64,000 bases of DNA from Oncomelania hupensis (Eukaryota; Mollusca; Gastropoda; Littorinimorpha; Pomatiopsidae): assembly GCA_036898135.1 (NCBI GenBank), contig CM072511.1, positions 26,799,564 through 26,863,563 of the forward strand, read 5' to 3'. The notes below the pieces were generated by a model. The model saw only the letters and a list, made by a program, of their open reading frames with translations, was not told where the DNA came from and ran no database searches. The position numbers were made by a program, and so were the translations under genes. Positions 40,691 to 53,222 of the stretch are shown piece by piece. The first letter of the stretch is position 1. Each line of letters begins with the position of its first letter.

Positions 40691-40713
40691 CATCAATAGG
40701 CTTGTGACTGAAA

Positions 40714-41535
40714 TTGAATGCATGTAAGCGAAAGTTCGGTATGTCTAGTAAAATTATGGCACAGTTCTATCGCACGGTGATAGAGAGCATTTTGTGCTTC
40801 TCTATCACTGTCTGGTACGGCAGCACAACCGCGATAGAAAAGAAACAGCTCGAGCACATTGTTAAGACTGCCTCCAAAATAGCTGGTTGCGACTTTCCAT
40901 CTGTCGCCTCCATTTTCACAACGCGAATGAAACGGAAAACGGAAAAGACAGTCTGCGATCCATCACACCCAGCCAATAGTCTCTTCGAGCTTCTGCCCTC
41001 TGGCCGTCGGTTCCGCGCTTTAAGAGCCAGAACTTCTCGATTCAGAAACAGTTTCTTCCCTGACGCTGTCCTCAGTACATCACCAAACATGGAATGATCT
41101 GTATAAACTGAAAACTCACAACCATTGCTTGATTTGTACCTTTGTGAAATAGGAGTACGAGTATGCTATGCTGTGTGTGTGTGCGTGTGTGTGTGTGTGT
41201 GGTGTGTTGTGTGTGTAGATTTGGATGTGAATCCTAACATTCTTAATAATTTTCATTTTATTTAATGCTGTTAAATTGTTTTAATGCTGTATTTTGTTTT
41301 ACCTGCAGGGTGTGTTTTACTCCATAACTTTATATGACTGATGAGTGATGTATGTTACTGTGGTTACCTATCCTTTAGTGCTGTATACATGTTATAGGCC
41401 AATGAAGTGTATGGTATGACACGATGAATGACTGTGCAAGAAAGGATGTATTTCACTGTCGCCATGCCACACCAAAATCCTTGTAACGTTTTTTACTTGG
41501 TTAATAAATATTCTTATCTTATCTTATCTTATTTA
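40714..41535 (+). pseudogene. CR1/Rex1-like LINE 3' end with (TTATC)n tail
   Basis: A frame reads FYRTVIESILCFSITVWYGS, LEHIVKTASKIAGC, DPSHPANSLFELLPSGRR and a FRNSFFPDAV end, the usual C-terminal block of Rex1/CR1-like LINEs. The 3' end is a run of TTATC units at 41513-41531. Confidence 0.8.
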
Positions 41536-41931
41536 AAAATAGAGAAGGGTAAAAGGTGTGCCTTTAACAGCTTGCCATAAGGTAAAGCGATCATGAAGAA
41601 CGAACATTTATGACTGAACAATAACTGATTAAATACCTATATTTTACGAAGGTAGGAGTGAACAGTGGACAGATAGCAAAAGGGAAAGGTCCGCTTAGTG
41701 AGCTAACTTTCAGATTTTAGATTTTAAAACCACACACACACACACACACACACACCCACACACACACACACACCCACACACCCCAACACACCCACACACA
41801 AAATAAATAAATAATTTAAAATTGAAAAAAAAACGCACACCCAACACATTTTTAACATAACTATAATTGCTTCTAAAATCATTAATGTTTTTTGATGTTG
41901 CGTTCATGTTCTTACCAGCATCCATCTGCCT

Positions 41932-42897
41932 TTACTCTTCGAAAGGTCTAAGGTTGCGTGGATTGGCTTTCATGACGGTCACCTGACTTCTTGTGAGCGA
42001 ACTCTGGACCAGTGACATAGACGACTGTCGACTGTACACGGGTGACACCTGTACTACAGAGACCTGACTGTGCACCAGCGACACCTGACTCTTCACCATG
42101 GGCAGCGAGGGCGCACTGTGCACTGAACGGACTGTGGATGATAGACTGGCCGCTGGTGACGCACTACGTGTCGATGGTGATACTTGACGTGTCAATGGTG
42201 ACGTCTGACGTTTCACTGATGACGCCTGGGAATGGGACTGCCAGTGTTGGCGGAACCAGATGTCGTCTTCTTCCTCCTCTGCCTCAGCATTGCGCAAGCT
42301 TGACAGTCCGGGCACGTCGACATCATCCACGGGCACGTTAGAGACAGGTACCGGTGCTGCTTTACTAACGGGCTCTTGCATTGTAGGTGGTCTTTCTAAT
42401 ACATTCTGTGGAGACAAAACGTGAACATAGACTTGTAATCAACACGAACTTTCTTATGAGTGGAACTGGAAATAGAAAAATCCAAGTACTAAAACACACC
42501 ATCCCTCTATCAATCATCATATTTTCGTTCGTTCAACGATTCATTCTTTTTTTTTAAAGCATTAATTAATTAGTTAATTCATTCATGCATTCTTTCAAGC
42601 ATTTATTCCTTCAGTAAGCCAAACAATGATTCGATAACTACCTCAATCAGCCAGTCAGATGGTCAGTGAATTTAGTAAGTAGTTGTACAAGATAAGTAAC
42701 ACCTCTCACGACTGACAGACTGTGGTAATAGGTTAATAGTAAAGAGTATTATACTACATTTACTAAATAGTAACCATCATTATACAGTATTGACAATACA
42801 GTTGCATGTAGCCCATCGCCAAACTAGACAACATGACAAGTCAATAAAAGGGTCTTGGCAAGTACAGACGAAACTAAACTAAGGAAATATTTTTAAA

Positions 42898-42932
<35 letters not shown>

Positions 42933-44214
42933 CATGATGATGATGATGATGGTGGTGATGATGATGATGACGACGACGACAGAATCGCACGTCTTCAGAA
43001 GAGAATAAGTTAGATGCATAATTATGAAAACCATCTACGTAAAGCAGAGTCGAATCATACCGGTGGAGGCATTGACCACGACAAATGCAATGGCTCCAGG
43101 TCAGACATTCCATCATCCACGGTGACATGATCCAAAACTGGGGGTGGTGGAATTGTATCTGTGTTGTACACTGCTGCTCCATGGTTCGGTCTGTACATGT
43201 ATAATAAATATATTCCCTTTTCGCAAACCAAAGCCATACTACATAAGTAGATCTAGTACAGCTACCGAATCATAGTCCCGCAAAAGTAGCTCGGTCAGTC
43301 GGTCAACAAAAGAATCTTTTAGTATTGATTTCAAAGTCAGTTTGTAACCCACAACGGGAACAAATGTTCAGTGTGTAAATAAGTAGCATACCCATTAACA
43401 TAGTAAGTGGCTTTCTTCTTCTTGATCTGCTGGACATGTGTCTCAACAGGATGATCCCTCTCCTCGTAGGACCGTTTTCGTAATCCTTTCTTTCTGTTTC
43501 ACACACACAAACTCTCACACATTGTCATCTCTTTATAAATCCCGTTTGAATATTAGAGATGGCCCAAACTCTGTTGCTCAGTTTAAATCACAAATGAGAC
43601 AAGAAAAATGTAATGAACAATGCAGAACATATCACTAATTATAATGAACAAAGCATAACATAATTATTACTAATAATCATGAACAGTGCAGAACCTAATT
43701 ATCACTAATAATCATAAACAATGCAGGACAAATAAACTAATTATAATGAATAATGCAGGACGACAAAGCTGATATTTTAGCTGCTGTTTTACTGTTGCTG
43801 GTGTTACCATAACGATGATACTGATAATGAGGGGAAATTGTGTTGCTGCTGCAACATCGGTGGAGTCCTTTCAATGGAAAAGAATCAGGAGGATTAACAC
43901 CAACAATAATGCCGATGTTGGTCACGTATATTGCGTTCAGTCCATTTTAGCTAAAGAGGAGAAAAAAAGATATTTAAAAAAAAAAGATTAAACTTGGTTG
44001 GGGAAAAATGATGCTAGAATTGACAGCATTATGATGATTATATTTATAATAATAACAATTATCATGATTATGGTGACCATAACGATAACGCTGTTGCTGC
44101 CGATGATGATCATGATGATGATGAGCGACAGAGAAGAGCTGCTATTACTGCTGCTAATGTTGCTTATTACAACGACGACGATGATGATGGTGGTGGTGGT
44201 GGTGGTGGTGGTGG

Positions 44215-44275
<61 letters not shown>

Positions 44276-44567
44276 GAGGAGGAGGAGGCTGAGGATGACG
44301 ATGAAGACGACGACGAAGACAATAATCATGATGACGACAAAATGATGCTCGTGATGTGACGAAGAGGTCGCCAATGATCACGATGACGACGATGATGTCC
44401 ACTATGGTAACGGAAACCGTTAAGAACCTGAACCTGAGCTCTGAAGGATGAGGCAGATTGTGGACGGAGAGAAGCTTCCGCTTAGCACGGGGAAAGGCAC
44501 CTAACTTTTGCGTCGAGCACACACCGTTGATGCACCCATTTACATCTGCAGGAGGTTCTGACAACGA
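41932..44567 (-). CDS. Uncharacterised gene, four 3' exons (Ser/Pro-rich disordered protein)
   Basis: Exons 44567-44434, 43493-43392, 43190-43061 and 42405-41932 (stop TAA) have GT-AG borders and matching phases (0/2, 2/2, 2/0, 0), giving about 280 codons. The sequence opens SLSEPPADVNGCINGVC, goes through a basic part (KKGLRKRSYEERDHPVE; IKKKKATYYVNG), then DTIPPPPVLDHVTVDDGMSD, an acidic run with EAEEEEDDIWFRQHWQ, and a Ser/Val-rich end with repeated SQVS/SQVT units. No domain or membrane segment is recognised. The donor of the first listed exon (GTTCAG) is weak. A start exon is not certain; MAMLCGLK at 60384-60361 ends in phase 0 and would fit. The gene is convergent with the receptor gene. 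Confidence 0.65.
42897..42980. repeat. (ATG)n microsatellite
   Basis: ATG/ACG trinucleotide tract in the last intron of the uncharacterised minus-strand gene. Confidence 0.95.
44000..44345. repeat. Compound (ATG)n/(GGT)n/(GAC)n microsatellite cluster
   Basis: Trinucleotide tracts, longest at 44190-44272, between exons of the minus-strand gene. Poly-Met, -Ile and -His frames here are artefacts. Confidence 0.95.
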
Positions 44568-44779
44568 CTGAAAGAAAACTTCATGCTGACACAACAGTCT
44601 ACAGAATACAGAATCCTTTGTTGTCCCCATAAACATTTACAAGGAGATTTTTTTGTGCAGTGTCCAGCTGCATATACAAAGTCAAAACAACGAAATTAAA
44701 TTGTAATAGCAACATAAAATTGAAAATAGATAATGATTATATTTACAGTGATTACAACTTGTAGACAAGGACACTAACA

Positions 44780-44973
44780 CACACACACACGCGCGCGCGC
44801 GCACACACACACACACACACGCACACGTATATGTAGAGAGAGAGACAGAGAGAGAGACAGAGAGAGAGAGAGAAATAATATTATCCCCCATGCAATGCAC
44901 ACACATACACTCCCACACGCTGAGACAAGTGAGACACAAGTGAGCCACTTCAACATTTACAAAAAATAAATAA

Positions 44974-45030
<57 letters not shown>
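44780..45030. repeat. (CA)n, (GA)n and (AAT)n microsatellites
   Basis: Three neighbouring simple repeats: CA with GCGC at 44777-44826, GA at 44835-44872, AAT at 44978-45028. Confidence 0.95.
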
Positions 45031-45031
<1 letters not shown>

Positions 45032-46275
45032 TTACAAATATAAATTAATTAATTAAGAATAAAATTAAAATAAAACATGATATCGGATATTGTACACTAT
45101 AGAACAAAATAGAACTTCTAAACAGTCTCAAACTGGGAAATGAAAAAAACATTCTGACTTACTAGATGGAAGTGGTGGACGCAGGTGGGATAGTCAGCGT
45201 GTGTGCGTACGTGCGTTTGTGTGTGTCTGTGCTTATATGTGAATCGCGTATGTGGGTTGTTGTGCTTATTTTATCTGTTCATATGATTCAATTTGTGAAG
45301 AGAGAACAATTTACTAACTGACAAAAAGATTTCATTTCTTAGACAAAGAGAAAAACTCGAGAACCAAGCAATGCTAATTATCACACCTGCTGTATTTTGG
45401 CAGCGCTGGACGGCACTGGTCCAAGCTGAGAAAACAATGGTTCGTCTCCTTCCTCCCTCGACACCCATCTGTCGCATTATAAGCAAAGAATATGGGTATA
45501 CTACAAAGAAGAATCATCCGAGGCTTTCCCTATATAAAAAGTGAAGACGTTTTAAGAGCAGCGCCCTCAAGCGGCTGCGTGGCGGAGCAGGTCAAGGGAG
45601 GTAAACAGACCACATAGCAACATGTAAATACAGACGATATTGCTCGACTGTATCGGCATGTTTCTGATGAATCCCGAACATATGTGTCAACACAATTACT
45701 GTGTAATGTGTAGGAAAATGACTCCCTGCAATAATGCTGGTATTTTGGCACATTTGTTTTTCGTCAACATTGTGATATAGAGCTTACAATTACATGGAAA
45801 TGGTGAATGAAAACAGTTCGAATTCTACTTATTTTTTTCTTCTTTTTTTTTATTCATACAAACATGAGGCCTTTTTATGATATTCAAGTTTGTGCTGTTG
45901 GTGACTGAATCATAAAACAAAACTATTGCAGCATGCCAGAGTGCTAAATTGTAGACATCTATTCATAAATTAATATCCCCCATTGAATAGTGGTTAGTGG
46001 GCTAAAGAGCGTTGGTTGTCAATTGAACAAAAGTGAACTTGTGAAAATTTAACACTTCTTTGCATAATCATAATGATTGTCAAATTCAGTTCAATTTGTA
46101 AATATGTTATTGTTTCCTTTGGTTTGGTTTTATTGGTTGTTTTTGTATGATTACCTTTTTTTTAATTTTCTTTAACTCTTGTTGTTGTCTTATAGTCCGC
46201 CCCACAGTTTGTTTGTTTGTTTGTACATTGCTTAAGGTCCAGTTAATTCTTTAGAGTTGTATCAGGACCGTTGGA

Positions 46276-46420
46276 CATGACAGAGCAATACAACACAGAT
46301 GATATCAACTTCATGACGCCTCACACGGATCATGTTTACAAGGTCATAAAATTAGGAGGCGCTGGAGACGCAGAGTATTCACCTCAATTTTTCGAAATCC
46401 AGGTTTTAAAAAACACTATA
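46276..46420 (+). other. Conserved open frame in the foldback arms
   Basis: The left arm encodes MTEQYNTDDINFMTPHTDHV, then KVIKLGGAGDAEYSPQFFE. The inverted right arm (about 47001-46880, minus strand) encodes the same with only N-to-S, Y-to-F and I-to-L changes plus silent ones and no stop. No family is recognised. It may be the remnant of a protein coded by the parent element or a captured exon. Confidence 0.4.
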
Positions 46421-46532
46421 AAAGGAAATATAAATATATTAAATAGTAAACATAAGAAATTAACAGGCAGAAAAAGGCAATTACTAGTGCCATATGGCAG
46501 AATAAAGCCACCATCACCTTCACCACCTCACC

Positions 46533-46780
46533 TATCCCGTAGTCTTGTGAACCGTGGGGGCACCACTGATGATTTGGCAATCAATTCTCTCCAATTCTCT
46601 GTTTTCTGCCTCTCTTAGGGCATCACTCAATCTCAGGAATGTCCACTCTACAATGTTATCTTCCCACCTCTTCTTCTGTCTGTCTCTCTTCCTCCCACCT
46701 TGTACTGTCCCCTGTAAGATTATTTTGGATAGTCCATTTGATCTTGTGACATGGCCACATCCAAGCCACCATACCAACTA
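46533..46780 (-). pseudogene. LINE 3' fragment (copy C) in the foldback loop
   Basis: The minus strand reads GHVTRSNGLSKIILQGTVQG and KKRWEDNIVEWTFLRLSDAL, the C-terminus of the same LINE as 16014-16670. Confidence 0.8.
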
Positions 46781-47944
46781 AAATGCATTCTGCCTGTTAA
46801 TTACTTATGTTTAGTATTTAAGATTTTTATATTTCCTTTTATACTGTTTTTTAAACCTGGAGTTCGAAAAATTGAGGTGAATACTCTGCGTCTCCAGCGC
46901 CTCCTAATTTTATGACCTTGAAAACATGATCCGTGTGAGGTGTCATGAAGCTGATGTCATCTGTGTTGTATTGTTCTGTCATGTCCAACGGTCCTGATAC
47001 AACTCTAAAGAATTAACTGGACCTTAAGCAATGTACAAACAAACAAACTGTGGGGCGGACTATAAGACAACAACAAGCGTTACAGAAAAGAAAAAAAAAA
47101 GTAATCATACAAAAACAACCAATAAAACCAAACCAAAGGAAACAATAACATATTTACAAATTGAACTGAATTTGACAATCATTATGATTATGCAAAGCAG
47201 TGTTAAATTTTCACAAGTTCCCTTTTGTTCAATTGACAACCAACGCTCTTTAGCCCACTAATCACTATTCAATGGCATTGGGGGATATTAATTTATGAAT
47301 ACAATTTAGCACTCTGGCATGCTGCAATAGTTTTGTTTTATGATTCAGTCACCAACAGCACAAACGTAAATATTATAAAAAGGCCTCATGTTTGTATGAA
47401 TTTTAAAAAAAAAAATAAAATTGAACTGTTTTCATTCACCATTTCCATGTAATTTTTTTTTTCACTCTATATCACAATGTTGACGAAAATCATTTTCCTA
47501 TACATTACACAGTAATTTTGTGGACAAATATGTTCGGGATTCATCAGAAACATGCCGCTGCAGTCGAGCAATATTGTCTGTATTTACATGTTGCTATGTG
47601 GTCTGTTTACCTCCCTTGACCTGCTCCGCCACGCAGCCGCTTGGTGTCGCCATGGTGTCGCTGACGTCACTCGTTTCGCATAGAATCGTGTTATGAATTA
47701 ATCTTCTTTGTAGTATACCCATATTCTTTGTTATAAGTAACATTTATATAATGCTAAGAATTTTTGGAGTTCAAAAAAATGCAAATAGATCCGTTGATAG
47801 CATACTGACATACAAATGTACCTCCCCAAATTCAAATACACGACTGACAGTATAAAATATTTACTAAATTTAGTCTGATCTAAGTTGTCAGTGAAGCAGG
47901 AGAATTTTAACATTGCATTTCTTGAAAACAATGACGTATTCACA

Positions 47945-47983
<39 letters not shown>
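47945..47983. repeat. (CA)n microsatellite
   Basis: Perfect CA tract. Confidence 0.95.
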
Positions 47984-47987
<4 letters not shown>

Positions 47988-48239
47988 GTTCAAAGCCTCC
48001 CAACTGGGTTTCTTTCCAAAATGATGTCAACTGGGTTCCACATGATGTAAACTAGTGAGGACTTCAAAACTCAGCATACAGCTTAATTTGACTGTACATG
48101 GTTCCAATATCACTAAAAATTTAAAATATATAAACAAACTTTGATGTGGTTGACTTTGGAAAAGTGGGTTCCTTTTTGTACAAGTGGGTTCCTTCAGGCA
48201 CACACGAACGACCAAACTATTACTTTGGGTTCCATACAT

Positions 48240-49230
48240 GATTCTGCTTTTTGGAGTCTAAATTTGGACAACCAAACTTGGTAAGATGGTGTGTACCCAT
48301 GAGACCACATAAATGATCAGTAAATGAATGATTTCACTTCAAGGTCAAGGTCACATGGTCAACAAATGTTAGTTACAAAAATGACAATTTTTCACAAAAT
48401 TTCACTTTTTTCGAAGTTATTAATATTGAACTTATGATTCTTTGAAGCATGAGAGATATCAGTGACACACATATTATATGCAAATTTGGTCAACCTCACT
48501 CCAAGGTCAAGGTCACTGGAGCTGTCTAACATCGGTTAGTATAGGTATTTTGAAGTGACCTTGGCCCTAAACAATGAGAGATATAAAGTCCAATCTTGTT
48601 TTCTTTAAAGATTTAGAGATGGTAGATTGATCTTTCATATATGTTCCAGTTTTGAGTTGATCTTGAAGGTCAAGGTCATTTTAGGCCTTGCAAAAACATT
48701 TTTAAACAATTGGTAATTGTACAGTAGAATGGTATTATTTAACCCATAGTATGCAACAACATTGAGTTATTTGATCTTTCATGAGCATGAGATCCCTTGT
48801 GAAGGTCAAGGTTATCCCAAGGTTAAGGTCACTGCAGGTCAAGGTCATGCAAAGGTCAGTCTTTTGGCATAATACAACTTTTGCTGTAAATATTTGATCA
48901 TCAATAAGTGTTTTTGGAACAGGAGGTAACCCATAGTATGCAACAACAGTAAGTTATTTGATCTTTCATGAGCATGAGATCCCTTGTGAAGGTCAAGGTT
49001 ATCCCAAGGTTAAGGTTACTGAAGGTCAAGGTCATCCAAAGGTCAGTCTTTTGGCATAATACAACTTTTGCTGTAAATATTTGATCGTCAATAAGTGTTT
49101 TTGGAACAGGAGGTCAAGGTCATCTCAAGGTCAAGAGCATAAAAAGATCAAAGTCGATATTCATTTGCATTTTAATACCACAGTTTTATTTATTTCTTTA
49201 TGGGCATTCATTTTCATGTTAAATATTCTT
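48240..49230 (-). repeat. AGGTCA-rich dispersed repeat (copy 3, inverted) with internal tandem duplication
   Basis: Reverse orientation relative to copies 1 and 2. It carries more than fifteen AGGTCA or AAGGTCA hexamers, several as TCAAGGTCA. A 187-bp unit is duplicated head-to-tail (48741-48926 and 48928-49113). Confidence 0.85.
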
Positions 49231-50760
49231 ATCCTATCCTATCCCATAACTCGAAGGTCGTTGGGGCAACACAGATGATCGTTTCACCAACATACTCCAT
49301 CTTTCTCTGTCCTCCTCAACCCTCATGGCTTCGCTTAGTGTCAAGCTAGTCCTCTCTCGACTGTGTTGTCCTCAAACCTCCTTTCCTGTCTCCCTCTTCT
49401 TCTGCCTCCTTCCACTGTGCCTTGCAGGATGGTCTTTGAAAGGACTGATGATCTTGTGACGTGGCCATACCATCGGAGTTTCCGTTTGTTCACCACTGTG
49501 AGCATGTCATTGTGTGATGGTCTGTCAGACTTCGTCTGGGAATAGGAAATACCCAGAAGTCTTCTGTAGCATCTCATCTCCATGCTTTGTATTCTTCGTA
49601 GTACATCTGCTGTAAGGGTCCATGTTTCGCAAGCGTATAGGAAGATGGATATGACAAGGGAACGCATCAGTCTTACCTTGGAATATGGACTGATGGTCCC
49701 GCCTTTCCAATTGGGCTTCAACCTTGTCAGGGCAGCAGTTGTTTGTGCATCCTGGAGAGGACTTCCTGACTGGACCCATTGTATCATACAATGGCTCCTA
49801 AATATTTGAAGCTATGCACTGTGTTGAGGGATTGGCCTTGGACTTTGATGTCCCTGTTGATGCCATTGGTGTTGTTGGTCATCATTGTGGTCCTCTCTGC
49901 TCTTATTTCCATTCCATAGGCTCTGGTGTGTCAAGCCTCTGTACCAGCTGTTCACGTTGTTGTTCCTCTCCAGCCAATCCATTAATGTCATCCGCAAAAC
50001 GGAGGTTGGAGATTGCTCTACCCCCTAAGCTTACTATGCCTTCGTGATCTGCAAGGGCATCTGACATGATGCGCTCTAGGAAGATGTTGATGATTTCAAT
50101 AATTTTAGGGCTGATGTTGTACACTCTCATGGTTGTCCACAGAGCTGCATGCCAGACTCGGTCAAAGGCTTTCTTGAAGTCTGCAAACACATTATAGATG
50201 TTGTTCGTGCTGTACGTATTTCTCGCAAATTAATCTGAGGTTGAAAATCTGTTCAGTGGTACTTCGCCCTGCCATGAATCCTGTTTGTTCTTCAGCTATG
50301 ATTTGTTCAGCTTGGGGTTTCAATCTGTTGACTATTATTTTCAGGAGGACCTTGTTGGGATGGCTGATGAGGCTGATGGTGCGGTAATTTTCACACTCCT
50401 GAAGGTTAACTTTTTGGGAAGAGTGATGACAAGTGACTGGATCCATGTGTAGGCCACTCCTCACTCTGCCAGATCTTGTTACAGATAATGGTGAGGGGCG
50501 TCAATCATCGCTTCTCCTCCTGCTTGAAGCAATTCCACGGGTATGTTGTCCACTCCCGCTGACTTCCCTTTCTTTAGCGATTGCACTGCTGCCTCAAATT
50601 CTTATCTTAGAATTGGAAGGATTTCTTCTTCTTCTCCGTTCTGGGGACATGCTAGAACTGATGGGTTTCCCTTTGGTGTGTGGTTGTAAAGGTCAGAGCA
50701 GTACTTTATTAATCTATCCAAGACTTCTTGTTCTTTTGTAAGGCATATTCCAGCTTTGGA
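49228..50760 (-). pseudogene. Non-LTR retrotransposon, longest copy (reverse transcriptase, broken)
   Basis: Minus-strand pieces in order: YRTISLISHPNKVLLKII, EEQTGFMAGRSTTEQIFNL, FKKAFDRVWHAALW, NIFLERIMSDAL, LRFADDINGLAGEEQ (FADD catalytic motif), QTTAALTRLKPNW, FLYACETWTLTADVLRRIQ, KRKLRWYGHVTRSS, ILQGTVEGGRRRGRQ. Several frameshifts and an internal deletion between FDRVWHAALW and NIFLERI. The 3' end is a (GGATA)n tail at 49228-49243. RTE-like by its C-terminus; the clade is not certain. Confidence 0.85.
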
Positions 50761-50936
50761 TCGTGGATACCTTGGGGGTGTTTAACACTTGTCAGCCGCT
50801 TTAATCAGATCAAGTCTCCACGATCCAAAGCAAATATTGCAAGTTCCATAAGAAGCATGTGAGTCATATGGGATGTCTTTCTAGTTCAATTTAATATTAA
50901 TAAAGTATGTGCACACTTTCCATTTTACTGTCACTT

Positions 50937-51065
50937 GAGCAGTATGATTGCTCTGGTGGTTCAGTGTTGATTTAGGACCTTACACCTCTTTCCCTGGGAT
51001 GGTTATCCCCGTCTACCATATCACCAATGGTGGGTGTAGACGTTAAACCTTCATGTTCATTCATG
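50937..51065 (+). repeat. 5'-truncated SINE body
   Basis: Matches the body of the SINEs at 893-1122 and 12275-12505, from GGTTCAGTGTTGATTTAGG to GGTGTAGACGTTAAACC. Confidence 0.75.
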
Positions 51066-51654
51066 TGCACACAGAACGCAAGCCTTTATGACTGGGCTGA
51101 TTGAGCTGAAATTTCGCGGTGTACCTTCAAAGATGTGTACACAGGGTTGTGGCTTAAATTCATGTTCTTAGTTCCAAAGGCGGGCATTATTATCACGTCA
51201 GGTAGTTATTTTTTTCTATACAACTTCCCTGAAGAATTTGCACTCATACTCCTGAAAAGCGGATAATGGTTTTGGAGCAAGATTTGTAGATGACATTCAT
51301 GGAATTAGATGCTCGTGTTCCTGTAAATGTGGGGGTATTATAGCCATTATAATTATTATTCAAATGAGGCACTGCTTCATTATGTTCCAATGTTTTGTAT
51401 CATTAACCTGAAATCCATACACTGATATTTCATTGCCCCGAGATAGTTTATCGGCCACAATCTGGTTTGCCAAGGGGTTATTCGTATCTTGAGGGTCAAC
51501 ACTTTTATTATTTTTAAATAAATGAATTATTGGGCAGGTCAAGATGTTGGCCGATAAAGAGTCTAACTCAAGCGGCTCAAGGCGCTCACTTGCAACCTTT
51601 GGGCGCATAGTCTGACGCCAATTCGACTAAGCAGTCTTGATGAATTTTTTTTAA

Positions 51655-52230
51655 AAGTACTTTCAAGGCCTACATTGAACTTGACTTTGAATATCAACGA
51701 AAAAACTGAATATATATGAAATATCAAACTATATTATCTCTAAAAACAATTTTGGACATTATACCACTCATAGTTCGGAGCCAAGGTCACTTCAAAGTAC
51801 TCATACGAACAAACCTTAGAGATAGGTTGACCAATTTAACAATCTCATTTATATGTATCATAAAACAAAGAATCGTAAATTCAATATTAATAAATTAGAA
51901 ATTTTAGAAATGTCAAAAGATTTAATTATTTTGTACTAACATTTTTTGACCCTATGAATTGGCCTTGAAGTGAAGTCTTTAATTCACTTATCATTTTCGA
52001 GGTCTCATGGGTATACTCCATATTACCTAGTTTGGTTGTGTTAGTTGAAATAGAACTTGACCACTTCAATGTCTTGCTCAGTCGACGGCAGAAAGACCGG
52101 ACAAATTATTATATGTCAAATGTCACTTTTGGCCTATTTAGGACTCATTTTGCGTTGAGATTTGAGCGAGTACACAGTCAAAAAAAGTCGTATGCATTTG
52201 CAGTATTTGACATTTGACACACAATTTATT
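51655..52230 (+). repeat. AGGTCA-family repeat, diverged partial copy 4
   Basis: Shares CAAGGTCACTTCAAAGT, CTTGAAGTGAAGTC and GGACTCATTTTGCG with copies 1 and 2, but has lost most TGACCTT sites. Confidence 0.75.
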
Positions 52231-52308
52231 CGACCATAGTCCTATCCACATTGTTTTAGCATTATTTGTGAAGTAATACTCTAACTCATACACCTAGATG
52301 AGGTCCTC

Positions 52309-52352
52309 TTATTCGGCTCATCGTAGTCCGCTGGACCCTTTAAGCAATGAGT
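52309..52352 (+). repeat. Retroposon 3' tail (CCGCTGGACC family)
   Basis: TTCGGCTCATCGTAGTCCGC, then TGGACCCTTTAAGCAATGAG; the body is not recognised. Confidence 0.6.
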
Positions 52353-52748
52353 AATCAACTTTAGACCTGGAGACAAACACTCAAAACGTATCAAACACTC
52401 AGGACAAATGTACCAAATTGAGTCTGAAACAATTTTATTTCAATGAATAACTGACAAGTACTTTTTTGTAAACAAAATACGGAATGAATAGCAACAACAA
52501 AATTAAAAGAAAGGAACGTACACCATTGGCATGTAATAATGCATAGTTTAATTTCAACTGTTTTAAAGTGACAATGCTGCTACCACCAATCTTCCCCGAG
52601 GGGGTTGGTGATGGAGTGAGAAGTGAAATTGGTTTATCGAGTAAAACTGTTAACAAAAACTGACGACATCTCTTTAGGTAAGAAAAAAACCAACGGATAG
52701 AAATAAATTCAAATATTGCAAAAAACATAATATTCAATTGAATAAGAA

Positions 52749-52974
52749 AAAATTGATACAATCTGAGCAACCTCTAGCTCTTCTTTGTGAACTCGTTGAA
52801 GATGGATTGACATTTTTCATTAAATGTTCTTGGCAAAAAAATACAACATTGTTTTTTGACAATGCCTCTTTGACTTGAGCAGAAAACTGAACACTTGAAC
52901 GGGCACTTGAATGGTCACTTTCTAGGACTTGACCATTTGCTTTGGCTTGCGAAGAGATGACCGGCATCCTGGAT
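52749..52974 (-). CDS. Candidate internal exon, uncharacterised
   Basis: After an AG acceptor (CTGCAG at 52980-52975) one frame stays open: SRMPVISSQAKANGQVLESD, then SVQFSAQVKEALSKNN. The other two frames stop within about 20 codons. Its phase (one base then codons) fits the donor of the candidate exon 61645-61475. The 3' boundary is not resolved: several weak GT sites exist, and the listed end is a limit only. It could be chance. Confidence 0.3.
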
Positions 52975-53128
52975 CTGCAGTATATAACATACCACAAGGG
53001 TTATTGCTAGAGTTTGAGACAAAATACATCTTACTCACAAAGATCGAGCAAGCAGAATTACATTTCAATGTAGTCTATGCAAGCAAAGTGGTTTTTATTT
53101 GGGTGAACATAGAACTGGTGAAACATAA

Positions 53129-53134
<6 letters not shown>

Positions 53135-53192
<58 letters not shown>

Positions 53193-53222
53193 CAGAGAGA
53201 CAGAGAGAGAAAGAGAGAGAGA
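53135..53222. repeat. (GA)n microsatellite
   Basis: GA tract with GACA interruptions. A (TC)n plus poly-T tract follows at 53349-53445. Confidence 0.95.

Larger units (their letters stand above)
45484..47730. mobile_element. Foldback (palindromic) element with 7-bp target duplication
   Basis: The left arm (45484-46472) is repeated inverted in the right arm (46789-47730) over nearly 1 kb with modest divergence. The ends are CAAAGAATATGGGTATACTA and its exact complement. TTATAAG flanks the element directly on both sides (45477-45483 and 47731-47737). A block of about 60-70 bp near the ends (around 45513-45570 and its partner) is unrelated between arms. The loop (46473-46788) holds a LINE fragment. 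The superfamily is not identified: a 7-bp duplication is unusual and no transposase is seen. Confidence 0.85.

Noticed and set aside
43988..44636. Poly-Ile, poly-Met and poly-His open frames
   Set aside because: They are translations of an (ATG)n/(GGT)n microsatellite. Only 44434-44567 has splice borders and protein-like composition.
52749..52860. Full-length extension of the candidate exon to its stop
   Set aside because: The reading frame past about SKNN becomes Phe/Asn-rich and A/T-driven, so the exon probably ends earlier. The exact donor cannot be chosen.
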